Assembly: GCA_944320965.1 (NCBI GenBank) | Contig: CALUJO010000001.1 | Location: 75,458-139,457, forward strand | Source of the DNA: an uncultured Bacteroidaceae bacterium | GTDB lineage: Bacteria > Bacteroidota > Bacteroidia > Bacteroidales > Bacteroidaceae | Reading direction: 5' to 3' | DNA length: 64,000 nucleotides | Part shown: positions 25,036 through 33,245 of the stretch, in pieces | Numbering within the stretch: the stretch's first letter is position 1 | Layout of the letters: each line of letters starts with the position of its first letter | The notes under the pieces: generated by a model | What the model saw: the letters and a program-made list of their open reading frames with translations, nothing else | Database searches by the model: none | What the model was told of the DNA's origin: nothing | Translations under genes and position numbers: made by a program

Positions 25036-26961
25036 ATGAAGAAGTTTTTTTTATTGGCTTTTGCTTCAGCTTTTGCAATGTATGCGAATGCCCAGATGCT
25101 TAAAGCAGAAAGCGTAGAATCAGAATATATTGCATATCCTTCGATTGCTTCATCAACGGAAGATGTCGATAATCAGTACATTCCTTGGGGATATTGCATT
25201 GATAATATACAGTATAGTATTGGGGTGAATGAAGAATGTACAATGTCCGCTGCCATATTGATAAACAGGGATGATATGAAGGACTACAAGAATGCTGAGA
25301 TTGCCGGTATCCGTATCGGATTGGCAAATACATCTAAGAGTGTCTCTGTTTTTATGAAAACTGGCAACGCTGACAATATTTCTTTTGAGCTTCCTGATGT
25401 AGTTAAAAAGAATGTCGGAAATAAGGGAATGGGGTTTCATGATATTATTTTTGATAGTCCTCAGAAAGTTACTGATAATTATTTGATTATTGGTTATACA
25501 GCAACAGGAACTAACAATATCGGTTATGATGGTGGTACTACGCATCCTGACGGATGTTATGTATGTTTAAATGGTGAGTGGGGAAATCTTTATGAAAATG
25601 CTTCAACGAATGGATGGGGATCATCTTGTATCCAGCTTTTGCTTTCGGGTGATGACCTGCCTGAAAGGGAAATGAAAATGGAAAAAATACTCACTAAGAA
25701 TGTTGAGCAGAATAAGAATTTTGTGTTGACTGGTATTGTTACTAATATGACCAGGACTCCTGTAAGCAATTATCAGCTAAGTTATTCTGTAAATAACGGA
25801 AAAACCTTTACGCAAACCATTGAATGCAATATTGAGGCAATGCAGGCTGATACTTTCAATTTGGAAATGCAGGAACCGTTGAAAAAGATTGGTTCAAATG
25901 CCATAATGGTTAAAATTGACTATGTAAACGGTGAAGAAGATTCTGATATTAGTAATAATGTTATTGTACATTCAATTAATTGTATTGAAGAAGGTTGTTA
26001 TTATAAAAGAAATATGGTCTTGGAGGAATCAACGAGTGTGTATTGCGGATATTGCCCTAAAGGTATTGTAGTTATGCGTTCTTTGAAAGAGAGATTCCCT
26101 GACAGGTTTATAGGTATTGCTATACATTCTTCATCTATGGGTAGCGACCCGATGGTAGTTTATGATTATGATGATAATATTAATAACGTATACGATTCAA
26201 ACGGGCTTCCAAACTGCATAATGAACAGATTGAGTGAATATCAGGGTGATCCTATGTTAATAGAATTGGATTTGGATGAAATTCTTGATAAATTTGAGCT
26301 TGCAGATGGAAATATATGGTTTAAATCAGTATCTGATTTGGTTGATGACAAGATTAATGTGTCTGTAAATGCAAAATTTGCCAAGAATAATGACCGTGCA
26401 GACTATAGAATAGCTTTCGTTTTGCTTGAAAATCAGGTTGAATCAGACATTCCTCAGTTGAATTATTTTAGCGGAGGAGGTTCAGATGGCGGTATGGGAG
26501 GCTTTGAAAATCTTCCTAATAATGTTTATATGCCTTTTGATGATGTTGCACGTGGTATTTGGGACTTTGAAGGTATTGGTGGCAGTCTGCCTGAAACAAT
26601 TGTCAAGAAAGAGGTATATGGATACGAGACAACTCTTGATTTAAAGGGAAAGAGCGCTATCTATCAGAACAAGGATAATCTTGAAGTTGTTGCAATGATT
26701 ATAGATTTCTATACAGGTGAAATAGTAAATGCTGCTAAAGCTAAATTAAACAGCTCTACAGGCTTTGAAAGTATTGAAAATAATGATGTATATGCTGTTG
26801 CAGAAGACGGCAGAATCAATGTTTATGGACGTTATGACAAGATTGAAGTATTCAACCTTAACGGTATGAATGTTGCAAATGAAGGTCTTGAAAACGGTAT
26901 TTATATAGCAAGAATAACTGTTGGCAATAATGTTTTGGTAAGGAAAGTTATTGTAAGATAA
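25036..26961 (+). CDS. T9SS-exported Omp28-like protein with thioredoxin-type CxxC
   Basis: A 641-residue secreted protein. The ATG at 25036 gives a clean signal peptide (MKKFFLLAFASAFAMYANA-Q); the longer frame from 24991 would run through the hairpin and is rejected. Residues about 20-215 form a beta-rich domain, then an Ig-like module, then from about 325 an Omp28/thioredoxin-like domain with EESTSVYCGYCPKG (Cys337 and Cys340), followed by the ESTS-type continuation and a cis-Pro-like NGLPNC. A T9SS sorting domain ends the protein (about 575-641, KIEVFNLNGMNV, ENGIYIARITVG). The CxxC suggests disulfide or redox chemistry at the surface, but many Omp28 relatives have no shown activity. Confidence 0.78.
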   Translation: MKKFFLLAFASAFAMYANAQMLKAESVESEYIAYPSIASSTEDVDNQYIPWGYCIDNIQYSIGVNEECTMSAAILINRDDMKDYKNAEIAGIRIGLANTSKSVSVFMKTGNADNISFELPDVVKKNVGNKGMGFHDIIFDSPQKVTDNYLIIGYTATGTNNIGYDGGTTHPDGCYVCLNGEWGNLYENASTNGWGSSCIQLLLSGDDLPEREMKMEKILTKNVEQNKNFVLTGIVTNMTRTPVSNYQLSYSVNNGKTFTQTIECNIEAMQADTFNLEMQEPLKKIGSNAIMVKIDYVNGEEDSDISNNVIVHSINCIEEGCYYKRNMVLEESTSVYCGYCPKGIVVMRSLKERFPDRFIGIAIHSSSMGSDPMVVYDYDDNINNVYDSNGLPNCIMNRLSEYQGDPMLIELDLDEILDKFELADGNIWFKSVSDLVDDKINVSVNAKFAKNNDRADYRIAFVLLENQVESDIPQLNYFSGGGSDGGMGGFENLPNNVYMPFDDVARGIWDFEGIGGSLPETIVKKEVYGYETTLDLKGKSAIYQNKDNLEVVAMIIDFYTGEIVNAAKAKLNSSTGFESIENNDVYAVAEDGRINVYGRYDKIEVFNLNGMNVANEGLENGIYIARITVGNNVLVRKVIVR

Positions 26962-27003
26962 GCTATTTTAAAACCTAAAATTAAAATATATTTTATAGTA
27001 AAT

Positions 27004-27042
27004 AAAATATCCCGTCATTGTTGTGTGACGGGATATTTTTTG
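27004..27042. terminator. Terminator after the Omp28-like gene
   Basis: A perfect 14-bp stem (27004-27017 with 27026-27039, AAAATATCCCGTCA paired with its complement) ending in a T run. A-rich sequence on the left makes it usable by the converging minus-strand gene too. Confidence 0.88.
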
Positions 27043-27139
27043 CCTTTTAGTTACTTTATTCCCCTGATTTCCAATGTTTTAGTGATTAATTGCAGCTGTA
27101 ATATAAATATCTGGAAAATATCTCAGTAAATATATTCTT

Positions 27140-28648
27140 TTATTTGTTCAAATCCAGCATCTCTTCAATGATTGTGCGGTTATTGCTCAAGCGGGGAACC
27201 TTATGCTGTCCGCCAAGTTTTCCTTTGTTTTTGAGCCAGTCGTTGAACAGTCCTTTCCTTGCTACAACTACTTCCAGCTGCTGCAGTGTGATATTGTTTG
27301 AACGTTTTGCTTCATAATCGGAATTAAGCGTTTTAAGTGCGTCGTCAAGGCTCTTTGCAAAATGTTCGATAGAATCCGGCATATTGGTAAATTCAATAAG
27401 CCACTGATGGCGGCATTTGCCGTTATTGTCCATAAATACAGGTGCGGCAGAGTATTCTAGTACGGTAGCACCGGTCTCTTTGCATGCTTTTGCAAGTCCT
27501 TTTTCGGCATTGTCTATGATAAGTTCTTCGCCAAATGCATTAATGAAATGCTTGGTTCTGCCAGAAATCTTGAACTTATATGGATTTTTTGATGTAAATA
27601 TTACAGTATCGCCTATTATATATCTCCACAATCCACATGATGTTGAAATAACAACTGCATAGTTCTTTCCCAGTTCAACTCCCCACAACGGCACTGCCTG
27701 CGGATTTTCCTTGTCAAACTGGTCCATGGAAATGAACTCAAAGAATACGCCATAGTCAATCATAAGCAGCATATCCTGTATTGAGAGGTCATTCTGTATT
27801 CCAAAGAACCCTTCGGATGCATTGTAAGTCTCTACATAATGCATCTTGTCGGACCTTATAAGTTCCTCATATTGCTTTCTGTATGGTGTGAAATTGACTC
27901 CGCCGTGGAAGAAAACCTCAATATTAGGCCATATATCAGCTATATTGTTTTTGCCTGTAAGTTCAAGTACACGTTTCAGAACGACAAGCATCCATGACGG
28001 AACTCCTGAAAGATTGGTAACATTTTCGTTAAGTGTTCCTTCAGCAAGTTTCTCTATTTTCTCTTCCCAATTGCCCATAAGTGCAACTTCCTTGCTTGGA
28101 ACGCGCAAAAAGTTTACTAATGGATTGATATTCTGCATCAGTACAGCCGAAAGGTCCCCTACCCTGCTGTTGTCCGGGTTTGGCTGTTTGTTGAAACTTC
28201 CTCCCAAAATAAGTCCTTTTCCTGAGAAAAACTGACTGTCAGGATTCATTCCAAGGTATATGGAAACACAGTCTGTACCTCCTCTGTAGTGTATGTCTTT
28301 CAAACCTTCATCACTTACCGGGATGAACTTACTTTTGTCATTTGTCGTTCCTGATGATTGTGCATACCATTTAATGTCAGAATGCCACAAAACATTCTTT
28401 TCGCCATTGCGCATACGATCAACATACGGCTTTATGTCATCATATGTTTGTAGCGGAACGCTGGCAGCATAACGCTCATAATCTTTTATATTGCTGTAAT
28501 TGTGATTTCTTCCCCACTCTGTTCCTGCGGCATCGTTTATAAGTCGTCTAAGAACTCCCATTTGGACTTTTTCCGGGTTTGTAGCAAATGCTTCAAAGTC
28601 ATTCAGACGTTTGCAAAGGAAATATCTAATAATGTCAGTAAATCCCAT
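27140..28648 (-). CDS. GH3-family acyl-adenylate enzyme (auxin-responsive GH3-like)
   Basis: A 502-residue protein of the GH3 superfamily, ANL-type enzymes that adenylate a carboxylic acid and couple it to an amine. The ATP-binding signature WYAQSSGTTNDKSKFIPV lies at about 94-111, and the family order continues with FHGGVNFTPYRKQYE, YNASEGFFGIQ and a C-terminal YRYIIGDTV-like hinge (WRYIIGDTVIF). GH3 homologues are common single genes in Bacteroidetes, where the substrate is not known. The plant role in hormone conjugation should not be transferred. A perfect -7 element lies 23 bases upstream. Confidence 0.88.
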   Translation of the reverse strand: MGFTDIIRYFLCKRLNDFEAFATNPEKVQMGVLRRLINDAAGTEWGRNHNYSNIKDYERYAASVPLQTYDDIKPYVDRMRNGEKNVLWHSDIKWYAQSSGTTNDKSKFIPVSDEGLKDIHYRGGTDCVSIYLGMNPDSQFFSGKGLILGGSFNKQPNPDNSRVGDLSAVLMQNINPLVNFLRVPSKEVALMGNWEEKIEKLAEGTLNENVTNLSGVPSWMLVVLKRVLELTGKNNIADIWPNIEVFFHGGVNFTPYRKQYEELIRSDKMHYVETYNASEGFFGIQNDLSIQDMLLMIDYGVFFEFISMDQFDKENPQAVPLWGVELGKNYAVVISTSCGLWRYIIGDTVIFTSKNPYKFKISGRTKHFINAFGEELIIDNAEKGLAKACKETGATVLEYSAAPVFMDNNGKCRHQWLIEFTNMPDSIEHFAKSLDDALKTLNSDYEAKRSNNITLQQLEVVVARKGLFNDWLKNKGKLGGQHKVPRLSNNRTIIEEMLDLNK

Positions 28649-28670
28649 GATTCATAAATTTAAAGTACGC

Positions 28671-28678
28671 AAATTTAT
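28671..28678 (-). promoter_or_regulatory. Promoter -7 element (TAAATTTG) of the GH3-like gene
   Basis: A perfect TAnnTTTG match on the minus strand, 22 bases upstream of the ATG. It shows the GH3-like gene is probably transcribed independently of the glycosyltransferase gene upstream of it. Confidence 0.5.
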
Positions 28679-28732
28679 TTTATATTTTTGAGAGTTTTCT
28701 AATAGTAATAATAAATAAGCTTAAAGATTACA

Positions 28733-29974
28733 CTAATTTTGATTTATAGCTTTTTTAAAAATCTCAGAAAATTGTCTTGCTTGTCCTTTTCTTGAGAATT
28801 TTTCTATCTCATTATGGTTGGGAGTTATTGAAGTTGAGCCTTTTTCTTTCCATTGATTGTAATATTTCAAAATAAAAGAAGTCACTTCGTCAACATTTCT
28901 TGCTGCTAATCCAGTCTTTGTCTGTTCTATTTTTTCTTTTAAAAAGCTTTCATCAGAAGGAATGCATAATATAGGCTTCTCAACAGCCATAGCTTCAAAC
29001 AATTTTGTAGTCATAATTCCTTTTGGAGATGAGGCCTTTTTATATTCAGTAAGAATTAGTATTATTCCGCTAGAATTAAGGATTTGTGGTATTTCCGTAG
29101 CCTGAACATATTTTTTAAATTCCATATATTCAGAAACATCGTATTTTGATGCATGATTTTGTAATATTATCATAGATTCTTCATCTACATACCATTCAAC
29201 TTTTAATTCATCTGGTGTCAAATTTGTTTTTTTTATAGCTTCAAACAACATAGTAGGATTTCTCATATCCAAACTTATTATACGCCCAGTATATGTTATT
29301 CTGAATTTATCATTTATTGTATGTAAAGGATAAAACAATTCGGGGTCAAATCCGTTATAGATCAGCGTTGTATTTTTATTGTATTTTTTTAATGTTTCTA
29401 CATGCCATGGAGAAACTGTAGTAACATATGAGGCTGTTTTTAATACCTTATTTCTGTTTTCTAAGAATTTCTTTCTGAATAATGATATGATAAAATTCCC
29501 AATAAAAGGAATAGATGATATTTTTCCAAATGATATATATTCATTTCCTGCATACTGTTCTATTATGTCTCTTAAATCAACAATAAGTGGAACATTCAGT
29601 TTTTGAGCTGTTTTTGAAGCTGCTACTAAAGGAAATGTGCGATATGTACTGCATAAAACAATGTCAAATTGTTGCTTATCAGTTATTTTTGAAATGAATT
29701 TCTCAAATTTTTTATCCTTGTAATTAAACAGAAGATCCATAATCATTGTGTATATCCATATTAATTTATTCAGGATTTTGTTTTTGGCAGGATAAAAGTT
29801 TAGGTAAGCTGTATCACAGTTGCCTGTTAAAAATTTGAAAGTATTGCTTTCTTGTTGTTCAGAAACAACAGTCGGATTCCACTCTGATTTGTTGATATAT
29901 TTGCATAGGTATCCCATTCTTGGAGCAAAGGCTGGTGGAAAGGCGTCACATATAATTAGAATATTCCTCTTCAT
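28733..29974 (-). CDS. Glycosyltransferase family 4-type
   Basis: A 413-residue GT-B fold glycosyltransferase. The N-terminal domain begins NILIICDAFPPAFAPR; the C-terminal nucleotide-sugar domain has TLIYNGFDPELFYP, FRITYTGRI and the donor-binding stretch SPKGIMTTKLFEAMAVEKPIL with the usual Glu. Its ATG overlaps the stop of the 2-epimerase gene by 4 bases, so the two are translationally coupled and it probably uses the sugar the epimerase makes, or one derived from it. Both genes are visibly richer in A and T than the nadB gene next to them. Acceptor and product are unknown. Confidence 0.85.
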   Translation of the reverse strand: MKRNILIICDAFPPAFAPRMGYLCKYINKSEWNPTVVSEQQESNTFKFLTGNCDTAYLNFYPAKNKILNKLIWIYTMIMDLLFNYKDKKFEKFISKITDKQQFDIVLCSTYRTFPLVAASKTAQKLNVPLIVDLRDIIEQYAGNEYISFGKISSIPFIGNFIISLFRKKFLENRNKVLKTASYVTTVSPWHVETLKKYNKNTTLIYNGFDPELFYPLHTINDKFRITYTGRIISLDMRNPTMLFEAIKKTNLTPDELKVEWYVDEESMIILQNHASKYDVSEYMEFKKYVQATEIPQILNSSGIILILTEYKKASSPKGIMTTKLFEAMAVEKPILCIPSDESFLKEKIEQTKTGLAARNVDEVTSFILKYYNQWKEKGSTSITPNHNEIEKFSRKGQARQFSEIFKKAINQN

Positions 29975-31044
29975 AACAATTCTAAAATTTTATTGGCTGT
30001 GTCACCTTTACCGTATTCTTCAATCTCCTTTTGGGGATTTACTTTATTGATACTTTCAAGAATTTTTTCAGTTTTATATCCTGCTATAATATTCCATCCT
30101 GCATCAACTGTTTCTACCCATTCAGTTTCTTCACGTAAAGTTATACATGGTGTTCTGTGGAAATATGCTTCCTTTTGTATTCCACCTGAATCCGTAAGTA
30201 TCATATCTGCTTTTTTCTCAAGCATTACCATATCTAAGAAGCCCAAAGGTTCTATTGTTAATATATTCTTATTATTCAGTAACTTGTCTAATTGTGGATA
30301 TTTTTTTATACAAATTTTTGTTCTTGGATGAACTGGGAATACCAAAGGCATTTCACTTGTACTCATTTCATTTAAAGCAGAAATTATTCCTGTCAACCGT
30401 TCTATATTATCTGTATTTTCAGCACGATGGACAGTACATAATCTAAATTGTTTTTCTTTTAAATTCAATGTGTCTATTATATTTGATTTTTCTTCTGCGA
30501 CTTTTCCAAAATATAGAGCAGCATCATACATGATATCTCCTACATGAAAGACTCCTTTGTATATATTTTCATTATTAAGATTTTTTACAGCAGTTTTTGT
30601 AGGGCAACATAATATGGATGAAACGTTATCTGTAAGTATTCTGTTTATTTCTTCTGGCATTTTTTTGTTAAAACTTCTAAGTCCTGCTTCAATATGTACT
30701 ACAGGTATGTGTAATTTGCATGCAGCAAGTGCTCCTGCCAGTGTAGAATTGGTGTCGCCATAAACAACGACATAATCAGGTTTGTTGTCTATTAATATTT
30801 TTTCTATATCAATGAGCATCCTACCAGTCATTTCACCATGTGAAGTGTTTCCGCAGTGTAGTTGCCATGTAGGTTTTACAGCGTTAATTTGTGAAAAAAA
30901 GATTTTACTCATATTCTCATCATAATGCTGTCCTGTATGAATTATATGCTCTTCAAATGCTTCATTGAAAAGGATAGCCCTACTAAGCATTGCTGCCTTT
31001 ATGAATTGAGGTCTTGCTCCTACTATGGTTATTATTCTTTTCAT
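29971..31044 (-). CDS. wecB: UDP-N-acetylglucosamine 2-epimerase (non-hydrolysing)
   Basis: A 357-residue enzyme that interconverts UDP-GlcNAc and UDP-ManNAc for surface polysaccharides. Motifs: IVGARPQFIKAA (8-19), VYGDTNSTLAG with Asp97, VHIEAGLRS with Glu119, PEEINR with Glu131, TVHRAENTDN with the conserved His, and TDSGGIQKEA for UDP binding. Full length. Its ATG overlaps the stop of a 29-codon glycosyltransferase remnant by one base (TAATG), and its stop overlaps the next glycosyltransferase start. No wecC (ManNAc dehydrogenase) is near, so the ManNAc product is either used directly or processed elsewhere. Confidence 0.93.
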   Translation of the reverse strand: MKRIITIVGARPQFIKAAMLSRAILFNEAFEEHIIHTGQHYDENMSKIFFSQINAVKPTWQLHCGNTSHGEMTGRMLIDIEKILIDNKPDYVVVYGDTNSTLAGALAACKLHIPVVHIEAGLRSFNKKMPEEINRILTDNVSSILCCPTKTAVKNLNNENIYKGVFHVGDIMYDAALYFGKVAEEKSNIIDTLNLKEKQFRLCTVHRAENTDNIERLTGIISALNEMSTSEMPLVFPVHPRTKICIKKYPQLDKLLNNKNILTIEPLGFLDMVMLEKKADMILTDSGGIQKEAYFHRTPCITLREETEWVETVDAGWNIIAGYKTEKILESINKVNPQKEIEEYGKGDTANKILELL

Positions 31045-31133
31045 TAAATATTCTGTTTGATTATAAAACAGACCTTATCAACGCGTCTGTCGCCGATAAG
31101 GTCGTTGCTTACTGATACGATAATTTTGCTCAT
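31044..31133 (-). pseudogene. 5' remnant of a glycosyltransferase gene (29 codons)
   Basis: A short open frame 9 bases downstream of nadB encodes MSKIIVSVSNDLIGDRRVDKVC, then FIIKQNI and stop (joined here from two parts). The first 22 residues are the typical N-terminus of a Bacteroidetes GT-B glycosyltransferase (usually VSVTNDLxTDQRVxKVC), but the remainder of the gene is gone. The frame breaks exactly where the AT-rich wecB-glycosyltransferase pair begins. Its stop codon shares a base with the wecB start. I read it as the scar of a replacement or insertion; it may still act as a translated leader for wecB. Confidence 0.75.
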
Positions 31134-31142
31134 CAGTATCCT

Positions 31143-32708
31143 TTATTTGTGAGGATAGTCAACATTATAGTGCAATCCCCTGCTCTCTTTACGTTCCATT
31201 GCCTGTTTTGTGATAAGGTATGCTACGTTTATAACGTTTCTCAATTCGCATATCTGGCGTGATACCTTGCTGCATTTGAACAGGTTTTCTGTTTCTCTGT
31301 ACAACAGGTCAAGACGGTTCCACGCACGTTTCAAGCGCAAGTCCGAACGTACAATACCAACGTATGTACTCATTATCTGGTTCACTTCGCGCATACTCTG
31401 TGTTATCAGAACCATTTCTTCATGATGTATGGTGCCTTCATCATTCCATTCAGGGATATCTTCGCAGAATGCATAGTTCCTGATTGTTTCAAGCGAGTGT
31501 TTTGCAGCGGCATCAGCATAGACAACAGCTTCAATAAGCGAGTTTGAAGCAAGGCGGTTACCACCGTGAAGTCCTGTGCATGAGCATTCTCCAACTGCAT
31601 ACAGACGTTTGATTGATGATTCACCGTTCAGGTCAACCTGGATACCTCCACACAGATAGTGTGCTGCAGGTGCAACCGGTATGTATTCTTTAGTGATGTC
31701 TATACCGCAACTCAGGCACTTTTCGTATATGTTCGGGAAATGTTTTTTTGTTTCTTCCGGGTCTTTGTGTGTAACGTCAAGGAAGACATGGTCGTCGCCG
31801 CGCAGTTTCATTTCATTGTCTATTGCACGTGCAACGATGTCACGCGGTGCAAGTGAAAGACGCTTGTCATATTTCTGCATGAACTCCTTGCCGTCAATTG
31901 TTCTGAGCACTCCCCCGTATCCGCGCATTGCTTCGGTTATAAGGAATGAAGGACGGTCGCCAGGATGGTAAAATGCAGTTGGGTGGAACTGAATGAATTC
32001 CATATCCTTAACGGCTCCTTTGGCACGGTAAACCATTGCAATACCGTCTCCTGTAGCAACCATAGGGTTTGTTGTTGTTGTATATACTGCACCGACACCG
32101 CCTGTTGCCATAAGAGTTACTTTTGAGAGGAATGTATCAACCTCTCCTGTAGTCTCGTTCATTATGTATGCTCCGTAACATTCAATACCAGGTGTATGGC
32201 GTGTTACATTGATGCCAAGATGGTGTTGTGTAAGTATTTCTATTGCAAAATGATGGTCGAAGATTGTAATGTTCGGGTGCTTCTTTACAGCCTTTATAAG
32301 GCTTTCCTGTATTTCTGCACCTGTATTGTCCTTATGGTGAAGGATTCGGAACTCAGAGTGTCCTCCTTCGCGATGAAGGTCGAATTCCCCTTTTTCGTTT
32401 TTATCAAAATCAACTCCCCATCTGATGAGTTCATGTATTTGCTGCGGTGCGTTTCTGACTACTTTTTCAACGGCCTTGCGGTCACTGATAAAGTCACCGG
32501 CAATCATTGTATCTTCAATATGCTTGTCAAAGTTATCAACCAGCAGATTGGTTACTGATGCTACTCCACCCTGGGCAAAATATGTATTTGCCTCTTCAAG
32601 TGTTGTTTTGCATATCAATGCGACTTTCCCTTTGTCTGCGACTTTAAGGGCGAAGCTCATACCGGCTATACCTGAGCCGATAACTAAAAAGTCAAACTTC
32701 TTAACCAT
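31143..32708 (-). CDS. nadB: L-aspartate oxidase
   Basis: A 521-residue flavoprotein that oxidises L-aspartate to iminoaspartate, the first step of de novo NAD synthesis. The FAD motif FLVIGSGIAGMSFALKVA is at about 6-23; EANTYFAQGGVASV, MATGGVGAVY, FHPTAFY and the C-terminal GGIQVDLNGESSIKRLYAVGE/HGGNRLASNSLIEA segments are typical of the succinate dehydrogenase/NadB flavoprotein class. An in-frame TTG at 32726 would add six residues, but the ATG at 32708 lies properly behind a -7 element. nadA and nadC are not in the window. Confidence 0.95.
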   Translation of the reverse strand: MVKKFDFLVIGSGIAGMSFALKVADKGKVALICKTTLEEANTYFAQGGVASVTNLLVDNFDKHIEDTMIAGDFISDRKAVEKVVRNAPQQIHELIRWGVDFDKNEKGEFDLHREGGHSEFRILHHKDNTGAEIQESLIKAVKKHPNITIFDHHFAIEILTQHHLGINVTRHTPGIECYGAYIMNETTGEVDTFLSKVTLMATGGVGAVYTTTTNPMVATGDGIAMVYRAKGAVKDMEFIQFHPTAFYHPGDRPSFLITEAMRGYGGVLRTIDGKEFMQKYDKRLSLAPRDIVARAIDNEMKLRGDDHVFLDVTHKDPEETKKHFPNIYEKCLSCGIDITKEYIPVAPAAHYLCGGIQVDLNGESSIKRLYAVGECSCTGLHGGNRLASNSLIEAVVYADAAAKHSLETIRNYAFCEDIPEWNDEGTIHHEEMVLITQSMREVNQIMSTYVGIVRSDLRLKRAWNRLDLLYRETENLFKCSKVSRQICELRNVINVAYLITKQAMERKESRGLHYNVDYPHK

Positions 32709-32728
32709 GGATGTATGTTTTATCAATG

Positions 32729-32736
32729 CAAAACTA
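32729..32736 (-). promoter_or_regulatory. Promoter -7 element (TAGTTTTG) of nadB
   Basis: A perfect TAnnTTTG match on the minus strand, 20 bases upstream of the nadB ATG. The divergent plus-strand gene has only an imperfect TATCTTTA near 32789-32796. Confidence 0.5.
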
Positions 32737-32814
32737 ATAAATAACTCATTCTGTTGTTACATTTCATTGCATTAATTCTGAAAATGTCTATCTTTACCCA
32801 ATAAAATTAACACT

Positions 32815-33213
32815 ATGGAAAGAAGAGTTTTTAAGGAAACACTGTTTCCTGCCTGGAAATTGATATATGCTGTTGTTTGTGTTGGTCTTATAGCGTCTAT
32901 GTGGACTAAACATATTCTTTTGGCAGTTCCAATGGTTATTGTTTTGCTTTTGATAACCGACCGTCTTATTAGGGGGGAATATGTTTTGGAAAGTGAGGTT
33001 CTGATAATGAGGCGCGGAAGGTTCTTAAAGGAAAAGCCTTTGCTTATATCTTCAATCAAGTTCGTATATGTTTTTCACGGGATGGCTGCATTTGGAGGAA
33101 GTGTAGCACTTGTTCTTGATAAAGGAAGTATTTACCTTAATCCTGAGAATACAGAGAGTTTTATCAAAACATTGTGCCAGAGGAATGCAAATATACAGGT
33201 GATAGAAAAATAA
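32815..33213 (+). CDS. Small PH-domain-like membrane protein
   Basis: A 132-residue protein with two adjacent hydrophobic segments (about 14-30 and 34-50) followed by a short beta-rich region, EYVLESEVLIMRRGRFLKEKPLLISSI, resembling bacterial PH-like domains (YdbT/DUF304 type). It is divergent from nadB and ends 32 bases before the lipoamide dehydrogenase gene, so they may be co-transcribed. The function of these small membrane PH proteins is not established. Confidence 0.65.
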   Translation: MERRVFKETLFPAWKLIYAVVCVGLIASMWTKHILLAVPMVIVLLLITDRLIRGEYVLESEVLIMRRGRFLKEKPLLISSIKFVYVFHGMAAFGGSVALVLDKGSIYLNPENTESFIKTLCQRNANIQVIEK

Positions 33214-33245
33214 ACTGAAAAACAAATCTTTAAATACTTTATACT

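Noticed and set aside
31050..31110. GACCTTATC/GATAAGGTC inverted repeat as a terminator after nadB
   Set aside because: The stem is formed by coding bases of the glycosyltransferase remnant and has no T tract; the wecB genes downstream are closely spaced.
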